64,000 bases of DNA from JAXGMV01 sp040768445 (GTDB lineage Bacteria; Chloroflexota; Anaerolineae; Anaerolineales; Anaerolineaceae), in assembly GCA_040768445.1 (NCBI GenBank), contig JAXGMV010000001.1, forward strand, positions 1,240,001 to 1,304,000, given 5' to 3'. Below, piece by piece: positions 16,140-25,449 of the stretch (position 1 is its first letter; each line of letters opens with the position of its first letter). A model generated the notes under the pieces. The model was given only the letters and a program-made list of their open reading frames with translations, was not told the origin of the DNA and searched no databases. Made by a program: the position numbers and the translations under genes.

Positions 16140-16712
16140 ATGATTAGAGACCTGGTATTAAAGAACCGCAGCTACCGTCGTTTTCAGCAATCACCTGTGC
16201 CGGATGCCACCACCCTGAAAGAACTGGTTGACCTGGCAAGGTTGTCACCTACATCTGCTAACATGCAGCCGTTGAAATTTTTCCTGTCCAATGATCCCCG
16301 TACCAATGCCGTTATCTACCCACAGCTGGCCTGGGCTGGCTACCTGGTGGATTGGCCAGGGCCGGCAGAGAATGAGCGTCCTACAGCCTACATCATTGTC
16401 ATGGGCGATAAGACCATCAAGACCTCCTTTGGCTGTGACCACGGCATTGCCGCCCAGAGCATCCTGCTTGGCGCAGTGGAGAAGGGGTTTGGCGGGTGTA
16501 TGATCGCTTCCGTCAAGCGCGAGCCCCTTCAGGCTGCTCTGAAATTGGATGAGAAGTATGAAATCTTGCTGGTGATTGCCTTAGGCAAGCCGGCTGAAGA
16601 GGTTCAGCTCGATTCAGTAGGATCTAATGGCAGTATCAAATATTGGCGTGATGAAAAAGACGTGCATCACGTTCCCAAACGAAGTCTCGATGACCTTGTT
16701 ATCAACGACTGA
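16140..16712 (+). CDS. Nitroreductase-family flavoprotein
   Basis: This FMN-dependent oxidoreductase is 190 aa. It opens with the diagnostic KNRSYRRFQ and LVDLARLSPTSANMQPLKFF, which bind FMN phosphate. The middle has HGIAAQSILLGAVEKGFGGCMI, and VIALGKPAEE lies near the C-terminus. Members reduce nitroaromatics, quinones or flavins with NAD(P)H; the physiological substrate is unknown. GGAGTGAG precedes the ATG. It is followed 40 bases later by a flavodoxin-like gene, so a shared redox role is likely. Confidence 0.9.
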   Translation: MIRDLVLKNRSYRRFQQSPVPDATTLKELVDLARLSPTSANMQPLKFFLSNDPRTNAVIYPQLAWAGYLVDWPGPAENERPTAYIIVMGDKTIKTSFGCDHGIAAQSILLGAVEKGFGGCMIASVKREPLQAALKLDEKYEILLVIALGKPAEEVQLDSVGSNGSIKYWRDEKDVHHVPKRSLDDLVIND

Positions 16713-16752
16713 TGGGAATTGTTAAGAAGTAACATTTGATGTAAGGAGAAAG

Positions 16753-17271
16753 ATGGAGAAGAAGATACTGCTGGTTTCATCCGGCTGGTCCGGCACCTCT
16801 GACGCTGTCGCGGCAGAAATCGCCAGGTCTTTGACAGAAGCTGGTCTCACGGTTGATACAAGCACCGCCAGGGGCGCTCCAGCACCGGATGGTTACCAGG
16901 GGTTGGTAATAGGCACAGCCATCCATATGGGGCAGGTACACCCTGATGTGAAGACGTACTTGCGTAAGCACCAGGCCGTCATCAGCCGAATGCCGACTGC
17001 TTATTTTGTCGTCTGCATGACCATGAAAGATGATACCGAAGAAAACCGCCGAACGGTCAATGGTTATTTGGATGTTCTGCGCAAAGAGATGCCTTCCATA
17101 CAACCGGCATCAATCGGGTTGTTCGCCGGCTCACTGATTTTTGCAAAGCTGTCACTGCCAATGCGATTGATGTTGAAAATGGCAAAAATGGAAGAAGGCG
17201 ATTACCGTGATTGGGATGAGATTCGGCGCTGGTCAGCTGAACTACCTGAAAAGCTCTTTCCGGCGGGGTAA
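16753..17271 (+). CDS. Flavodoxin-domain protein (HemG-like)
   Basis: The 172-aa protein has a flavodoxin fold: N-terminal phosphate loop region LLVSSGWSGTSDAVAAEIA, then VIGTAIHMGQVHPDVKTYL, and AYFVVCMT in the core. It resembles the flavodoxin_5 group that includes protoporphyrinogen oxidase HemG (about 180 aa), with the late DYRDWDEIRRW matching HemG. No other haem genes are close, so this is a general flavodoxin-like oxidoreductase partner of the nitroreductase upstream. TAAGGAG precedes the ATG. Confidence 0.8.
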   Translation: MEKKILLVSSGWSGTSDAVAAEIARSLTEAGLTVDTSTARGAPAPDGYQGLVIGTAIHMGQVHPDVKTYLRKHQAVISRMPTAYFVVCMTMKDDTEENRRTVNGYLDVLRKEMPSIQPASIGLFAGSLIFAKLSLPMRLMLKMAKMEEGDYRDWDEIRRWSAELPEKLFPAG

Positions 17272-17323
17272 ACGTCACTGCGAAAACGCAAGTTTTGATG
17301 CATGTGACTTATAATTGGCATTG

Positions 17324-17710
17324 ATGTTTGATAAACCACTGAAGCTCTCACTTCTACCCGGCAAATATGCCGTTTGCTGCCTGCCGCCTCAGTCGCCGCT
17401 GCCAGACGGTTTGACAGAGCAGGTTTTCTGGCGTGCCATGCGCACGCCAGATGAACTTTCTCTGGTGGTGCCTGCTGAATTTGCACAACCAAACTGGCAG
17501 GTACAGCCTGGCTGGTCGGTGATTAAAGTTCACGGTCCGCTGGATTTTTCCCTGACGGGCATCTTGGCGGGTCTTGCCCGCACACTGGCAGAAGCCGGCA
17601 TAAGCATTTTTGCCCTGTCTACCTACCAGACGGACTATATATTGGTGCCAGAAACGCAATCTGGCACGGCACGGCAGGCGCTTGAAATAGCTGGATGGAT
17701 CTTTGAATGA
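17324..17710 (+). CDS. ACT-domain protein, CASTOR/aspartate-kinase-like
   Basis: This is a 128-aa cytosolic protein. The C-terminal half contains the ACT-like segment FSLTGILAGLARTLAEAGISIFALSTYQTDYILV, typical of the small stand-alone ACT_7 proteins related to aspartate kinase regulatory domains. The N-terminal half carries WRAMRTPDELSLVVPAE. Such proteins probably bind an amino acid, but the ligand is unknown. The ATG at 17324 is preferred over a TTG at 17315. It overlaps the next gene by four bases (ATGA). Confidence 0.78.
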   Translation: MFDKPLKLSLLPGKYAVCCLPPQSPLPDGLTEQVFWRAMRTPDELSLVVPAEFAQPNWQVQPGWSVIKVHGPLDFSLTGILAGLARTLAEAGISIFALSTYQTDYILVPETQSGTARQALEIAGWIFE

Positions 17711-18243
17711 GTCGGACAATAGAGGTTGGTGTGCATAAGAAAATCATCTGGTCTTTAATGATCGGGATGCTGATTCTGGCGTCCTGCTCAGGTCCAGCGC
17801 CGCAGGCTGTACAGGTTACAGATACACAGGCTCCGGCAGCGACCACAGCCATGAAACCCACACTAACAGCCAGCATGCCACCCACACAGCGCCCCACCAA
17901 AGGCGCACATCCCTCAGCGCTGCCGCCCACCCTTACGCCGACCGAAAAACCAACACTGACCCCCACACCCGGTCCGCTGACCGGTGCATCAATTCTCTCC
18001 ACTGGCTTTCTCTCCAACTGGCGTTACCTGGTGATTATCCAGGCAGAAGCGCCGCTTGAGGGCGAATATTATGCCATCGTGGATGTCAACAAGCCTTATA
18101 AATGCGAGATCCGTTCGGATTATCCTGACCGCTTATATTGCTACGGCAGGCAGGTACGTTTTGCAGACTGGGCGCCAATTGCAGTTTACAATTCAGCAGA
18201 TGAACTGCTGTTTGAAGGCGAGTTTTTTACACCAATGCGATGA
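17707..18243 (+). CDS. Lipoprotein of unknown function (178 aa)
   Basis: A signal peptide ends in a lipobox (LILASC, about residues 22-27). A Thr/Pro-rich linker (residues 35-90) follows, with repeated TPT-type units, as in many surface lipoproteins here. The C-terminal 85 residues form a small domain with ILSTGFLSNWRYLVIIQAE and CEIRSDYPDRLYCYG, including two Cys that could form a disulfide. The family is not recognised. The four-base overlap with the ACT gene suggests translational coupling, though the two products act in different compartments. Confidence 0.72.
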   Translation: MSRTIEVGVHKKIIWSLMIGMLILASCSGPAPQAVQVTDTQAPAATTAMKPTLTASMPPTQRPTKGAHPSALPPTLTPTEKPTLTPTPGPLTGASILSTGFLSNWRYLVIIQAEAPLEGEYYAIVDVNKPYKCEIRSDYPDRLYCYGRQVRFADWAPIAVYNSADELLFEGEFFTPMR

Positions 18244-18292
18244 TGACTGATTAATGCTTCGCAGACAATACAACAAAGGATGAAGACAGCAT

Positions 18293-19318
18293 TTGAAAGA
18301 TAATACCGTATTACCTCTTGGAAAACTTCCCCCCGATTTGCTTGAGCGGATCATCATCCATGCACCAATCAGTGATGGTCGGGTCCTGCTTGGACCAGGC
18401 ATTGGGCTGGACTGTGCCGTAATTGACAACGGCGAGTCGTGGCTGGTTTTGAAATCAGACCCGATCACTTTTGCTACAGATGAAATTGGCTGGTATGCCG
18501 TTCAGATTAGCGCCAATGATATTGCTACAACCGGTGCGTTGCCGCGTTGGTACCTTGCTACTGTACTGCTGCCTGAGAACAAGACCACTGTCAAGCTGGT
18601 AGAAGAGATCAGCGGTCAGTTGTATGAAGCCTGCCGTAAGTTGGATATTTCATTTGTTGGCGGTCATACCGAGGTGACACATGGCATTGACCGTCCAATT
18701 ATCATGGGAACCATGATTGGTGAGGCGGCCAAAGACAGGCTGGTGACACCGCGCGGCAGCACGCCGGGGGACCTGGTGCTTTTGACCAAAGGTGTACCGG
18801 TTGAAGCAACCTCCCTGCTGGCGCGTGAATTCCCTGGCAGGCTGCGCGATGCTCTGACAGACGCAGAAATCGCTGAGGCAGCCAATTACCTGCACAACCC
18901 GGGGATCAGTATCACCCGCGATGCCCGCATTGCCCTGCAAGCCGGGCAGGTGACAGCCATGCACGACCCGACCGAGGGCGGCCTTGCGGCGGCGCTGTGG
19001 GAACTGGCGCGTGCCTGCGGGCATACGCTTGAGGTAGACTTGAGGCGGGTGATTGTGCCGGCGCTCTCACAGCGCATTTGTGATGTCTTTGGACTCGATC
19101 CACTGTCAACCATTGCTTCAGGTGCGCTGTTGATGACGGTGAAGCAGGAAGATGCACTGCGGGTGGCGGGCGCATTGGAAGAGGATGGCATTGCCTGTTC
19201 AGTGATTGGACGCGTGGTTGCAGGTGAGCCGCAGGTATGGGTGGATAGCCACAAAACACCCCGTCTGCTGGACTACCCGACCCGTGATGAGATCACACGG
19301 GCATATGAACAGGCGTAA
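18293..19318 (+). CDS. AIR synthase-related protein (PurM/HypE superfamily)
   Basis: The 341-aa protein belongs to the ATP-dependent PurM-like superfamily. Visible features are GKLPPDLLERII at the start, a dimer-interface region VLKSDPITFATDEIGWYAVQISANDIATTGA, then FVGGHTEVTHG and MHDPTEGGLAAALWELA, as in HypE/hydrogenase-maturation-like proteins. It lacks a C-terminal Cys tail, so it is not a true HypE. Members activate amides or formyl groups by phosphorylation; the substrate here is unknown. It starts with TTG at 18293, because the nearby ATG frame closes at once. Confidence 0.85.
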   Translation: MKDNTVLPLGKLPPDLLERIIIHAPISDGRVLLGPGIGLDCAVIDNGESWLVLKSDPITFATDEIGWYAVQISANDIATTGALPRWYLATVLLPENKTTVKLVEEISGQLYEACRKLDISFVGGHTEVTHGIDRPIIMGTMIGEAAKDRLVTPRGSTPGDLVLLTKGVPVEATSLLAREFPGRLRDALTDAEIAEAANYLHNPGISITRDARIALQAGQVTAMHDPTEGGLAAALWELARACGHTLEVDLRRVIVPALSQRICDVFGLDPLSTIASGALLMTVKQEDALRVAGALEEDGIACSVIGRVVAGEPQVWVDSHKTPRLLDYPTRDEITRAYEQA

Positions 19319-19331
19319 ATAGGGAAAACCA

Positions 19332-19865
19332 ATGGACTTTGATGCGAATGAAGCACCATTTTCCGGCACCTACTGGGTTGTACCGGGAAAGTTCCTGGCA
19401 GGGGAATACCCCGCTTCGTATTACTTTGAAGAGGAAACCAACCGCAAGCTCAACAGTTTGCTTTTAGCCGGCATCACCTGCTTTATTGACCTGACCCAGC
19501 CGCAGGATGTTATGCCTTACACTGACACGCTCTTTGAACTGGCAGGTTGGCAGGATATTGAGTTGGTGTACAGCAATTACCCGATCAAGGATTTTACCAC
19601 TCCGGACGAGGAACAGATTAACACGGTGCTGGATGTGATTGACGGCGCTCTGGATGCAAACCAGGGGGTATACCTGCACTGCCAGGCTGGGCTTGGAAGG
19701 ACGGGCGTCATTGTGGGTTGCTACCTGGTGCGTCATGGGTTGAGCGGCGAACAGGCGCTTGAAAAGATCAAGGAACTGCGCCAGCATATGCCCAATGGAT
19801 GGATGCGTTCACCCGAGACGGATGCCCAGTCTGAACTCGTGCGCAGCTGGAAAACCACCTCTTAA
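19332..19865 (+). CDS. Dual-specificity/tyrosine phosphatase-like protein
   Basis: The 177-aa product carries the cysteine phosphatase P-loop HCQAGLGRTG (about residues 116-125), matching HCxxGxGRT. An upstream Asp-bearing loop (PIKDFTTPDEE) could supply the general acid. The N-terminus (YWVVPGKFLAGEYPAS) is like that of bacterial phosphatases annotated as protein-tyrosine or cyclin-dependent-kinase-inhibitor-3-like. It follows the PurM-like gene by 13 bases. The substrate may be a phosphoprotein, nucleotide or inositol phosphate. Confidence 0.85.
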   Translation: MDFDANEAPFSGTYWVVPGKFLAGEYPASYYFEEETNRKLNSLLLAGITCFIDLTQPQDVMPYTDTLFELAGWQDIELVYSNYPIKDFTTPDEEQINTVLDVIDGALDANQGVYLHCQAGLGRTGVIVGCYLVRHGLSGEQALEKIKELRQHMPNGWMRSPETDAQSELVRSWKTTS

Positions 19866-19946
19866 TTCATAAGCTGAATTATCCTGATTAAACAAACGAA
19901 CCGGCAGCGCCGGTTCCTGGTGATTCTGTGCATGATATAATTTGTG

Positions 19947-20028
19947 TGCCGAAGGTGGGAATTGAACCCACATACCCGAAGGTACACGATTTTGAGTCGT
20001 GCGCGTCTGCCAATTCCGCCACTCCGGC
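19947..20028 (-). tRNA. tRNA-Leu (anticodon CAA)
   Basis: On the minus strand a class II tRNA of 82 nt folds. The acceptor arms are GCCGGAG/CTTCGGC with discriminator A. The anticodon loop is CTCAAAA (anticodon CAA), and there is a long variable arm around TACCTTCGGGTA. The T-arm is GGGTTCAATTCCC, and CCA is not encoded. Confidence 0.97.
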
Positions 20029-20086
20029 AATAGTTCATAAAGTATAACGAAATTTATCGGAAGGGTCAAGGTTTAGTGACACAATT

Positions 20087-21157
20087 ATGAAATTAGGCAT
20101 TATTGGACTGCCCCAATCCGGAAAGACCACCCTGTTTAATGCACTGACGCGTTCGACACAGCCCACTGGCACCATCACCGGCAAGATTGAAGTACACACC
20201 GGCGTGGTGGATGTCCCTGATCCGCGCGTCGACACGCTTTCAGCCATGTTCAAGCCCAAGAAGACCATCTATGCCAAGGTAACCTATGCTGATATCGCCG
20301 GTTTGGATGGCAGCGCCGGGAAGAGCGGCATCTCTGGCACCCTGCTGAACACCTTATCCCAGATGGATGGCTTTATCCATGTGGTGCGCTGTTTCGAAGA
20401 CGATAATGTTATTCACCCTGCCGGGGAAGTTGACCCACTGCGTGATATTCAGACTATGGATACAGAGTTTATCCTTAACGACCTGATTGCCACGGAGCGC
20501 AAGCTTGAGCGGCTGGCTGACGAGCGGCGTAAAGGCGGCGGACGCGATAAGGCGACCATTGACCGCGAGATTGAGTTGTTTGAGCGCTTCTTGAAGACGT
20601 TAAACGAAGAGAAACCCCTGCGCATCGAACACATGAGCCGGGAAGATGAGAAGATTATCTCCGGCTTTGGTTTCCTCAGCATCAAGCCGGTGCTGCTTGT
20701 GCTGAACCTGTCTGAAGGGCAGGCTGAACCGGGTATTGCCTATGACACACCGAAGAGCAGGGTGGTTGCCCTGCAGGGCAGGCTGGAGATGGATATCGCC
20801 CAGCTGCCGACGGATGAGGTAGCCCTGTTCCTGGAAGAATACGGCATTGAGGAACCCAGTCTCAACCGCATGATCCGATTGTCCTATGAACTGCTCGGGC
20901 TGTTGTCTTTCTTCACAGTTGGTCCGGATGAAGTGCGCGCCTGGACAGTGCACCGGGGCGCCACGGCACCAGAGGCGGCAGGCGAAATTCACAGTGATTT
21001 GCAGAAAGGCTTCATCAGGGCAGAGGTGGTCTCTTATGACGACCTGACGACCCTGGGCGGTATGACCGAAGCTAAAGGTAAGGGAAAACTGCGCCTGGAA
21101 GGCAAAGAGTACATAGTGCTGGACGGCGACATCCTCAATATTCGTTTCAATATTTAG
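20087..21157 (+). CDS. ychF: Redox-regulated ATPase YchF (Obg-like)
   Basis: YchF is a universally conserved ribosome-associated ATPase in the Obg family. It has Walker A GLPQSGKTT at residues 6-14, the switch region in ADIAGLDGSAG, and a non-canonical G4 motif NLSE in place of NKxD, the hallmark of ATP rather than GTP preference. The C-terminal TGS-like domain (SFFTVGPDEVRAW to the end) is present. The length of 356 aa is near normal. The start lies 58 bases from divergent tRNA-Leu; no strong ribosome site is visible. A DUF1638 gene follows 12 bases later. Confidence 0.95.
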   Translation: MKLGIIGLPQSGKTTLFNALTRSTQPTGTITGKIEVHTGVVDVPDPRVDTLSAMFKPKKTIYAKVTYADIAGLDGSAGKSGISGTLLNTLSQMDGFIHVVRCFEDDNVIHPAGEVDPLRDIQTMDTEFILNDLIATERKLERLADERRKGGGRDKATIDREIELFERFLKTLNEEKPLRIEHMSREDEKIISGFGFLSIKPVLLVLNLSEGQAEPGIAYDTPKSRVVALQGRLEMDIAQLPTDEVALFLEEYGIEEPSLNRMIRLSYELLGLLSFFTVGPDEVRAWTVHRGATAPEAAGEIHSDLQKGFIRAEVVSYDDLTTLGGMTEAKGKGKLRLEGKEYIVLDGDILNIRFNI

Positions 21158-21169
21158 CAGGTGAAACCA

Positions 21170-21913
21170 ATGCGCATCCTGTGCCTGGCATGTGAGGCGT
21201 TTGCCCGCCCCGTCTATCATTTTGCGGCAGAATCACCGCATTTGGTGGATGTGAAACTGCTGCGCATCGGTCTCCACAACACACCGGCTGTGCTCAGAAC
21301 CAACTTACAGAGTGAAATCGATGCGGCTGATGCAAGCCGCTATGATGTTATCATCATGAGCTACGGCCTGTGCGGGCGGGCGCTGGATGGCCTGCTTGCC
21401 AGGGATATCCCGATCATCGTGCCGCGCGCCCATGACTGCATCACGCTCTTCCTGGGCAGCCGCGCCCGTTACCAACACGAGCAGGAAACCTGCCCGGGTA
21501 CGTATTGGTACACATCAGACTATCTTGAGCGGCGTGACAATGAGAACGAGACGCTGGCGCTGGGTGCTGGTCTTGAGGACGATTTGCCAGCAGTATATGG
21601 TGGCTATGTTGAAAAATTTGGCAAAGACAACGCCGATTACCTGATGGAGGTGATGGGCGCCTGGCAGAAGCATTACCAGCGGGCGGTTTATCTCAACCTG
21701 GGATTATCTGCAGAAGAAGCAGCACAGGAGCTGGCGAAAGCGCAGGCTGAGAAGCGGGGCTGGCGCTACGAAGAACTGTCTGGTGACCTGGTACTGCTGA
21801 AGAACCTGGTCAACGGTGACTGGGGTGAGGATTTTCTGCGCTTGAACCCGGGCGAGCGCCTGGCGATGGCTGTTGATGAAGGAGTGATACGCGCCATCAA
21901 GAACGAGCAGTAA
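21170..21913 (+). CDS. DUF1638 domain protein
   Basis: The 247-aa protein begins RILCLACEAFARPVYHFAAES and has MSYGLCGRALDGL and RAHDCITLFLGSRARY, the signature pattern of DUF1638 proteins. These are found in anaerobes, often near methyltransferase or corrinoid genes, with unknown chemistry. Cys, His and Asp in these blocks could bind a metal. The ATG at 21170 is preferred over a GTG at 21161. It follows ychF closely and ends at a terminator. Confidence 0.8.
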   Translation: MRILCLACEAFARPVYHFAAESPHLVDVKLLRIGLHNTPAVLRTNLQSEIDAADASRYDVIIMSYGLCGRALDGLLARDIPIIVPRAHDCITLFLGSRARYQHEQETCPGTYWYTSDYLERRDNENETLALGAGLEDDLPAVYGGYVEKFGKDNADYLMEVMGAWQKHYQRAVYLNLGLSAEEAAQELAKAQAEKRGWRYEELSGDLVLLKNLVNGDWGEDFLRLNPGERLAMAVDEGVIRAIKNEQ

Positions 21914-21926
21914 ACTTGATTAAGTA

Positions 21927-21958
21927 AAAAAGCATTCGCATCAAGCCGAATGCTTTTT
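21927..21958. terminator. Bidirectional intrinsic terminator
   Basis: A 12-bp stem (21927-21938 with 21947-21958) with A-run and T-run ends lies between the convergent DUF1638 and surE genes. Confidence 0.92.
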
Positions 21959-21977
21959 AGATTTCGTAAATGTCCAA

Positions 21978-22796
21978 TTAGAATTTGGCTTGAATGTCCT
22001 GCTCCAACTGGCGCAAATCCACGCGTGAAGTCATATCCAGGCTGAGCGGTGTAACCGATACTGCGCGGTCAATGGCCAGCACATGCACATCTGTTCCTGG
22101 CGCTACAGCATCGGGCTGTAGGTGCTGTTTGCCGCCAATGTAGCCGTTCTCCTGCAGCGAACCGTTACGGCGCACTTCGGGGAAGTAATAGCGGTACTTC
22201 GCCAGGCTTGTGATGTGCCAGGGGGTAGCCGGTGTGGCATTATGCGGCACATCGATCTTCAGTACCTGCACATCTGCCGGCATACGGTGTTCCAGCAGCA
22301 GACGGGCGAACTTTTGCACAAAATGTGCGGCAGTGGAGAAATCCACAGTCTCTGAATAACCAAGGTAATCTTCGTTATCCAACTCAAGTGACGCGGCGAT
22401 AGCAGGGATTCCAAGGGCGGCTCCCTCTAGGGCGGCGCCGACCGTGCCGGAGATGGTGATGCTGTCGCCGATATTCTCACCATAGTTGATGCCTGAAACG
22501 ACCAGATCGGGCGGTTCCGGCATGATTTCCATTACAGCATGCAGCACAGCCTGCGCCGGCGTGCCCCCGATCGAGTAAGTGGTCCATTCCTGGTTGCCGA
22601 TCATCAATTGGGTGGGCAGTATCCTGCCATCAGAGGTGATGGGCAGGCTGCGCCCGGTAGCTGATGACTGTTCGCGCGGTGCGGCGATGGTGACAAAACC
22701 AAGCTTTGAGAGTGCCTGTGCGGCAGCCCACAAGCCGGGAGACTTGATGCCGTCATCGTTGGTTAGTAAAATCTGTGGTCGTTTCTTTATGGTCAT
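21978..22796 (-). CDS. surE: 5'/3'-nucleotidase SurE
   Basis: SurE dephosphorylates nucleoside 5'- and 3'-monophosphates and short polyphosphates. The N-terminal metal site ILLTNDDGIKSPG is intact. SSATGRSLPIT, VSGINYGENIG and YSGTVGAALEG-like SISGTVGAALEG also match. The protein is about 272 aa from the ATG at 22796; a longer form from 22832 adds residues ahead of the beta-strand and is less likely. It lies 47 bases downstream of the dynamin-like gene on the same strand. Confidence 0.93.
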   Translation of the reverse strand: MTIKKRPQILLTNDDGIKSPGLWAAAQALSKLGFVTIAAPREQSSATGRSLPITSDGRILPTQLMIGNQEWTTYSIGGTPAQAVLHAVMEIMPEPPDLVVSGINYGENIGDSITISGTVGAALEGAALGIPAIAASLELDNEDYLGYSETVDFSTAAHFVQKFARLLLEHRMPADVQVLKIDVPHNATPATPWHITSLAKYRYYFPEVRRNGSLQENGYIGGKQHLQPDAVAPGTDVHVLAIDRAVSVTPLSLDMTSRVDLRQLEQDIQAKF

Positions 22797-22842
22797 TAAT
22801 GATTCACGCCTTTTCACTATACTACCGGTCATTCTAACACAT

Positions 22843-24588
22843 TTAGGTTGGCTGATCGCTGCCCCATTCGATCTTAGCTTGTTCCTGCAGGTTGATAGTG
22901 CGCAGTTTGATGTCGGTCAACGTGTCCTGTGCTTCGAGCAGTTTATTGTTCTCAGCCCGTACAAAGCGGGTGTAAGGCTGCATAGCAGTGTGAATATTCT
23001 CAAGGCTGCGTTTGATCTCACGCTCGAATTCAGTCCGCAGGGAGTCAGCCAGCTTGATGCGCATGGCATTAACCTTGGCAGACATTTCCTTGTTTGCCTG
23101 GCGGCGCTTGGCAGGGATGATGAAAAAGCCAAGGATGGCAACCAGGCTGGCGACCAGGATGCCGGTGACATCAACTGCCATGGTGGTGGCAATGGTGGTC
23201 ACAATGGCGCCTATGCCTATGGCGCCTACCTCAAGCACTGCCGCGGCAGCAACAGCATCCTGCGCGTCGGATGCAATCAAGCGTGCTTCGCGCGTCTTAT
23301 CATAAGTATCCACCACGCGGCTGGCTTCCTTGCCCACGGCGTCAAAAAGGCGCTCGCGGTCATACTGGAAGGTACCGATGCCATCGCCAAGAATGTGCTC
23401 TTTGTATTCCCGCCGGCGTTCCTGCAGGTGCTGGTTCACAGCCTCCCATTGGCGCAAATCGCGGTCAACCAGCCAGTCGATCATCTCGTTTACTTTGCGG
23501 TCAATTTGCTCAGGCACATCAGCGATCACCTGCTTTTCAAACTGGTGTTGAATCTTGGTACGGTTCATCAGGTCAGACACCCGCGTCAGGCGCATGGTCT
23601 CATCAAAGAACTGTTGGCCGCGCTGTTCCATCTCGTACAGGATGTTTTCAATATCCGACATGCGGTAATTAAAATCGGAGGTCATGTCCTCGCGGTAAAG
23701 TTCAAGCTGGCGCTCAACGTTATCCAGCATCTGGTTGTCTTTTGTAAGCAGCTGCAGCCGGCCGTTAATGGTTGACTGGTACTGGTTGTTGAGGTGCAGT
23801 CCCACACCCAGGGGGTTAAGGAACTTAAGCATCAGACGCCCTTTTTCATCAAGCGTATCGCGAATGTGGTTCTCCAGCGATTCAAAACCGCTTTCCTGCC
23901 ACAGCTCAGGTTGACCCAGCTTGGCATTCAATGCCAGGCGTGAGCTGAGTGGGAAGACTTCGGGTGTGATGCCCAACAATGACCGGCAGTTCTCAACGAT
24001 AAATTCGGTCACCTGTTTAAGCTCGTCCGGCGTGGAGAACAGGTCGGTTTTATTGAGGATGATCACCAGCTTCTTGCCCCAATCGCGGATATTCGACAGG
24101 AAACTGCGTTCACTCTCGGTGAAGGGACGATCTGCCGAGGTGACAAACAGCACCAAATCAGAGCGTGGTATGAACTGTGAGGTGATGGCTTCATGCTCGC
24201 GCATCACGGCATTGGTACCGGGTGTATCCACGATACTGATCTCGTGAAGCAGATCCACCGGTGCGCTGATCAAAAGCAGGTTTTCCTCCAGCAGCGTGCG
24301 CTGTTCACCCTCGCCGTAACGCAGAATGTTAATCTGGGTGGTAGTCGGTGTTACGCCTTCTTTTAGCAGTTTTTGACCGAGCAGAGCATTGATAAATGAG
24401 CTCTTGCCGGAATTAAACTCCCCGACCACAACCAGCAGGAACAGTTCATCCAGCTGGCGGATTGAACGGGTGAGGGTTAAGTTATCCTCTTCGCTGATGC
24501 CAAACTTGGTAAGCGCCATCTGCAGGTCGTGCAGTACGCGGCGTTCATCTTTAAGCAGTTCTTCCTGTCGATCGGTTAGAATCCGCAT
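22843..24588 (-). CDS. Dynamin-family GTPase (bacterial dynamin-like protein)
   Basis: The 581-aa protein has the dynamin G domain near its N-terminus. G1 is GEFNSGKSSF (about residues 57-66), G2 is the Thr-rich TPTTTQI, G3 is DTPGTNA and G4 is NKTD. A long helical stalk follows. A hydrophobic pair at about residues 455-500 (AVLEVGAIGIGAIVTTIATTMAV and ILVASLVAILGFFII) would insert in the membrane, as in bacterial DLPs that remodel membranes. AGAAGGAGG precedes the ATG. It probably forms an operon with surE, though no functional link is known. Confidence 0.9.
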   Translation of the reverse strand: MRILTDRQEELLKDERRVLHDLQMALTKFGISEEDNLTLTRSIRQLDELFLLVVVGEFNSGKSSFINALLGQKLLKEGVTPTTTQINILRYGEGEQRTLLEENLLLISAPVDLLHEISIVDTPGTNAVMREHEAITSQFIPRSDLVLFVTSADRPFTESERSFLSNIRDWGKKLVIILNKTDLFSTPDELKQVTEFIVENCRSLLGITPEVFPLSSRLALNAKLGQPELWQESGFESLENHIRDTLDEKGRLMLKFLNPLGVGLHLNNQYQSTINGRLQLLTKDNQMLDNVERQLELYREDMTSDFNYRMSDIENILYEMEQRGQQFFDETMRLTRVSDLMNRTKIQHQFEKQVIADVPEQIDRKVNEMIDWLVDRDLRQWEAVNQHLQERRREYKEHILGDGIGTFQYDRERLFDAVGKEASRVVDTYDKTREARLIASDAQDAVAAAAVLEVGAIGIGAIVTTIATTMAVDVTGILVASLVAILGFFIIPAKRRQANKEMSAKVNAMRIKLADSLRTEFEREIKRSLENIHTAMQPYTRFVRAENNKLLEAQDTLTDIKLRTINLQEQAKIEWGSDQPT

Positions 24589-24742
24589 GATGTTTTCCTC
24601 CTTCTAAGCACTGCTGACTGCACAACAACACCAGTTGTTGTGTTGCATGACAGCAATCTCAGTATAATCTGGTTTCATTATAACTGGCAAAACGACTCAG
24701 GTGGGGCAGCAGCGGTTGTACGGGGATGTTAAATCAAACAAA

Positions 24743-24771
24743 CCAGCCGGCAGGCGTAAATCACCGGCTGG
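24743..24771 (-). terminator. Intrinsic terminator after the 180-aa membrane gene
   Basis: Arms CCAGCCGG (24743-24750) and CCGGCTGG (24764-24771) pair. Read leftward the stem is followed by TTTGTTTGATTT, and outer arms TCAAACAA/TTGTTTGA can extend it. It lies 20 bases past the stop of the membrane protein gene. Confidence 0.7.
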
Positions 24772-24790
24772 CAGCCAATGGTTGTTTGAC

Positions 24791-25333
24791 TTATTCTTTG
24801 AAAAATGCAGCCTGCGTGGTTTCAGCAAACAGGTACAGGATGATGACACCGCTGATAATAGTGCCGATTGGGAAGTTCAGCAGTGATAGCATGGCCTGTG
24901 CAATCGCCAGCCAACGTGCCCAGTTCTGCATTTTCAGCAAACCGATACCGGTGATCAGTGAAAGTGCGCCGGCGAGGATGCTGAACAGCAAAAAGATGCT
25001 CAGGATGATAATCCCAACCGTCCTGCCAGCTACATCGCTGCCAGATGACAGCGCAACTGTGATGATGATCAGCAGCAGTGCCAGTGAAACGATCACCATG
25101 GGGAGAGCGCAGATGAAATGGTAGATGGCGACCAGAACCACACCATCTGGTTTGCGGTTAGTGTGAGGTGACCTTGTAAGAACAGGCGTAGATTTGCTCA
25201 CAACAGGCGGGGCAGTGTTATCTGTGACAGCAGGTGGGATGACATGCTCTTCTGCCATCCAACTGGAAACTGTTTCAGGTTTTTCAGGGTCGCTGCCCGG
25301 TTCATCAATTCTCGGTACTTCAAATTCGCTCAT
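24791..25333 (-). CDS. Multi-span membrane protein of unknown function (180 aa)
   Basis: The N-terminal 65 residues are polar and Pro/Glu-rich. Three to four hydrophobic segments follow: about 68-92, 100-125 (with SGSDVAGRTVG between), and 135-170 (WARWLAIAQAMLSLLNF). The pattern resembles small DUF2127/yip-like membrane proteins but I do not recognise the family. ATGAGGC lies before the ATG. It is monocistronic, ending at its own hairpin. The gap upstream to 25450 is a divergent promoter region. Confidence 0.68.
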   Translation of the reverse strand: MSEFEVPRIDEPGSDPEKPETVSSWMAEEHVIPPAVTDNTAPPVVSKSTPVLTRSPHTNRKPDGVVLVAIYHFICALPMVIVSLALLLIIITVALSSGSDVAGRTVGIIILSIFLLFSILAGALSLITGIGLLKMQNWARWLAIAQAMLSLLNFPIGTIISGVIILYLFAETTQAAFFKE

Positions 25334-25449
25334 TTTGCCTCATTTCGTAATTATCAAATGATCTTTAATTTATTTACGAAAAATCATACTGTAAGTTGCT
25401 CAGGTCTGGTAAGATAATGATAGATACAGTTAAACAGGAGTATACACCA

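Noticed and set aside
22579..23775. 398-codon plus-strand open frame opposite the dynamin-like and surE genes
   Set aside because: It is the antisense shadow of two well-supported genes, with no family motif or ribosome site.
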